From Elusimicrobiota bacterium (GTDB lineage Bacteria > Elusimicrobiota > Elusimicrobia > Elusimicrobiales > UBA9959), in contig DAOWCC010000148.1 in NCBI GenBank assembly GCA_030639665.1, forward strand, positions 1 to 5,947: 5,947 bases of DNA, in the 5' to 3' direction. Position numbers and translations under genes: made by a program. The notes beneath the pieces were generated by a model that worked only from the letters and a program-made list of their open reading frames with translations, was not told where the DNA came from and ran no database searches. Below are positions 5,705-5,947 of this stretch, piece by piece; position 1 is the stretch's first letter; each line of letters opens with the position of its first letter.

Positions 5705-5727
5705 CATTTACCTCGTTAGAGTAAATG
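5705..5727. promoter_or_regulatory. Dyad upstream of the FlgO-like gene, possible operator
   Basis: CATTTAC (5705-5711) and GTAAATG (5721-5727) are exact inverted repeats with a 9-nt spacer, centred about 80 nt upstream of the ATG. A partial outer pair, TCACA (5702-5706) and TGTGA (5732-5736), partly overlaps the inner arm. The size fits a dimeric regulator site, but AT-rich dyads of this length arise by chance. Confidence 0.3.
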
Positions 5728-5837
5728 GACTTGTGATTTATACGGTTCTTTCGTAATTATTGTGGATATCTTGCTGTTTTTTTATATCCTGTAAATCTTG
5801 TCTAAAAAGTTGTTTAGAAAAAACAAAGTATCTGACC

Positions 5838-5900
5838 CTACCACCTGCTTGCGAAGCGTATTTTCATAATGGCGCTTATAGCGCCATAAGCAGGTGGTAG
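5838..5900. repeat. Compound palindrome, REP-like or mobile-element-derived
   Basis: A perfect 13-bp inverted repeat (CTACCACCTGCTT at 5838-5850 and AAGCAGGTGGTAG at 5888-5900) encloses a second perfect hairpin, ATGGCGCT (5869-5876) / AGCGCCAT (5880-5887) with a TAT loop, directly stacked on the right arm. A third small hairpin, GCTT-GCG-AAGC (5847-5857), competes with the left arm. The bulged 5851-5868 makes the fold asymmetric. Its shape recalls REP-type sequences moved by IS200-like (RAYT) transposases; none is encoded in the window. Confidence 0.7.
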
Positions 5901-5947
5901 CAACTATGTTGTCAAGTCAGTGTTAATTGATCTTTTAAACTCCACTC

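Larger units (their letters stand above)
5636..5947. other. Gene-free upstream region of the FlgO-like/GGDEF operon
   Basis: No credible gene is visible in these 312 bases. The part nearest the operon (5636-5740) should hold its promoter, but no convincing -35/-10 pair stands out; TATAAG on the minus strand at 5652-5647 is too close to the start codon to trust. The region holds a 7-bp dyad (5705-5727) and a compound palindrome (5838-5900), listed separately, plus weak 6-bp inverted repeats at 5764-5789 and 5801-5818. Confidence 0.7.

Noticed and set aside
5801..5818. TCTAAA / TTTAGA hairpin as a terminator
   Set aside because: The stem is only 6 AT-rich base pairs and it is followed by A on the plus strand; no gene ends nearby.

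Overview
The window is AT-rich bacterial DNA with standard genetic code usage, Shine-Dalgarno-led genes and short spacers. The proteins are typical of a free-living, signal-transducing bacterium with a two-membrane envelope. Low GC, receiver/GGDEF proteins with a GGDDF motif and intergenic palindromes of the 'ATCCCGCC-TAC-GGCGGGAT' kind recall uncultured lineages such as Elusimicrobiota or Omnitrophota. That placement is a guess from style, not a demonstrated assignment.

Layout. (1) Positions 2-217 (+) hold the 3' end of a gene cut by the window edge; it looks like the C-terminal domain of a CCA-adding tRNA nucleotidyltransferase/poly(A) polymerase. It overlaps a GTG-started gene at 184-1134 (+) for a membrane-anchored beta-propeller-like protein. 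(2) Positions 1135-1706 are a gene-free, structure-rich spacer: two 88% identical 59-bp palindromic repeats, a perfect 10-bp hairpin, a long stem-loop that could be a minus-strand terminator, and three copies of TTGGGGGG inside an inverted repeat. (3) Positions 1707-3706 hold a divergent pair: a sensorless hybrid histidine kinase (-) and a two-receiver protein with no output domain (+, true start 2951). They share a 77-bp spacer with opposed -10-like elements. (4) Positions 3785-5635 (-) are a tightly coupled two-gene operon: an exported FlgO/CsgG-like protein followed after 9 nt by a receiver-GGDEF response regulator. (5) Positions 5636-5947 hold the operon's upstream region, a dyad, and a strong compound palindrome at 5838-5900.

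Working model (inference). The soluble hybrid kinase, the REC-REC protein and the REC-GGDEF protein may form one phosphotransfer circuit that ends in cyclic-dinucleotide output. The co-transcribed envelope lipoprotein-like or outer-membrane-associated factor would be controlled with it. No HPt domain lies in the window, so any phosphorelay must use one encoded elsewhere. I see no phage genes, CRISPR array, transposase, rRNA or tRNA. The clearest oddities are the repeat-rich spacer, the compound palindrome near the right edge, the two-receiver protein without output, and the GGDDF-type cyclase lacking an I-site.
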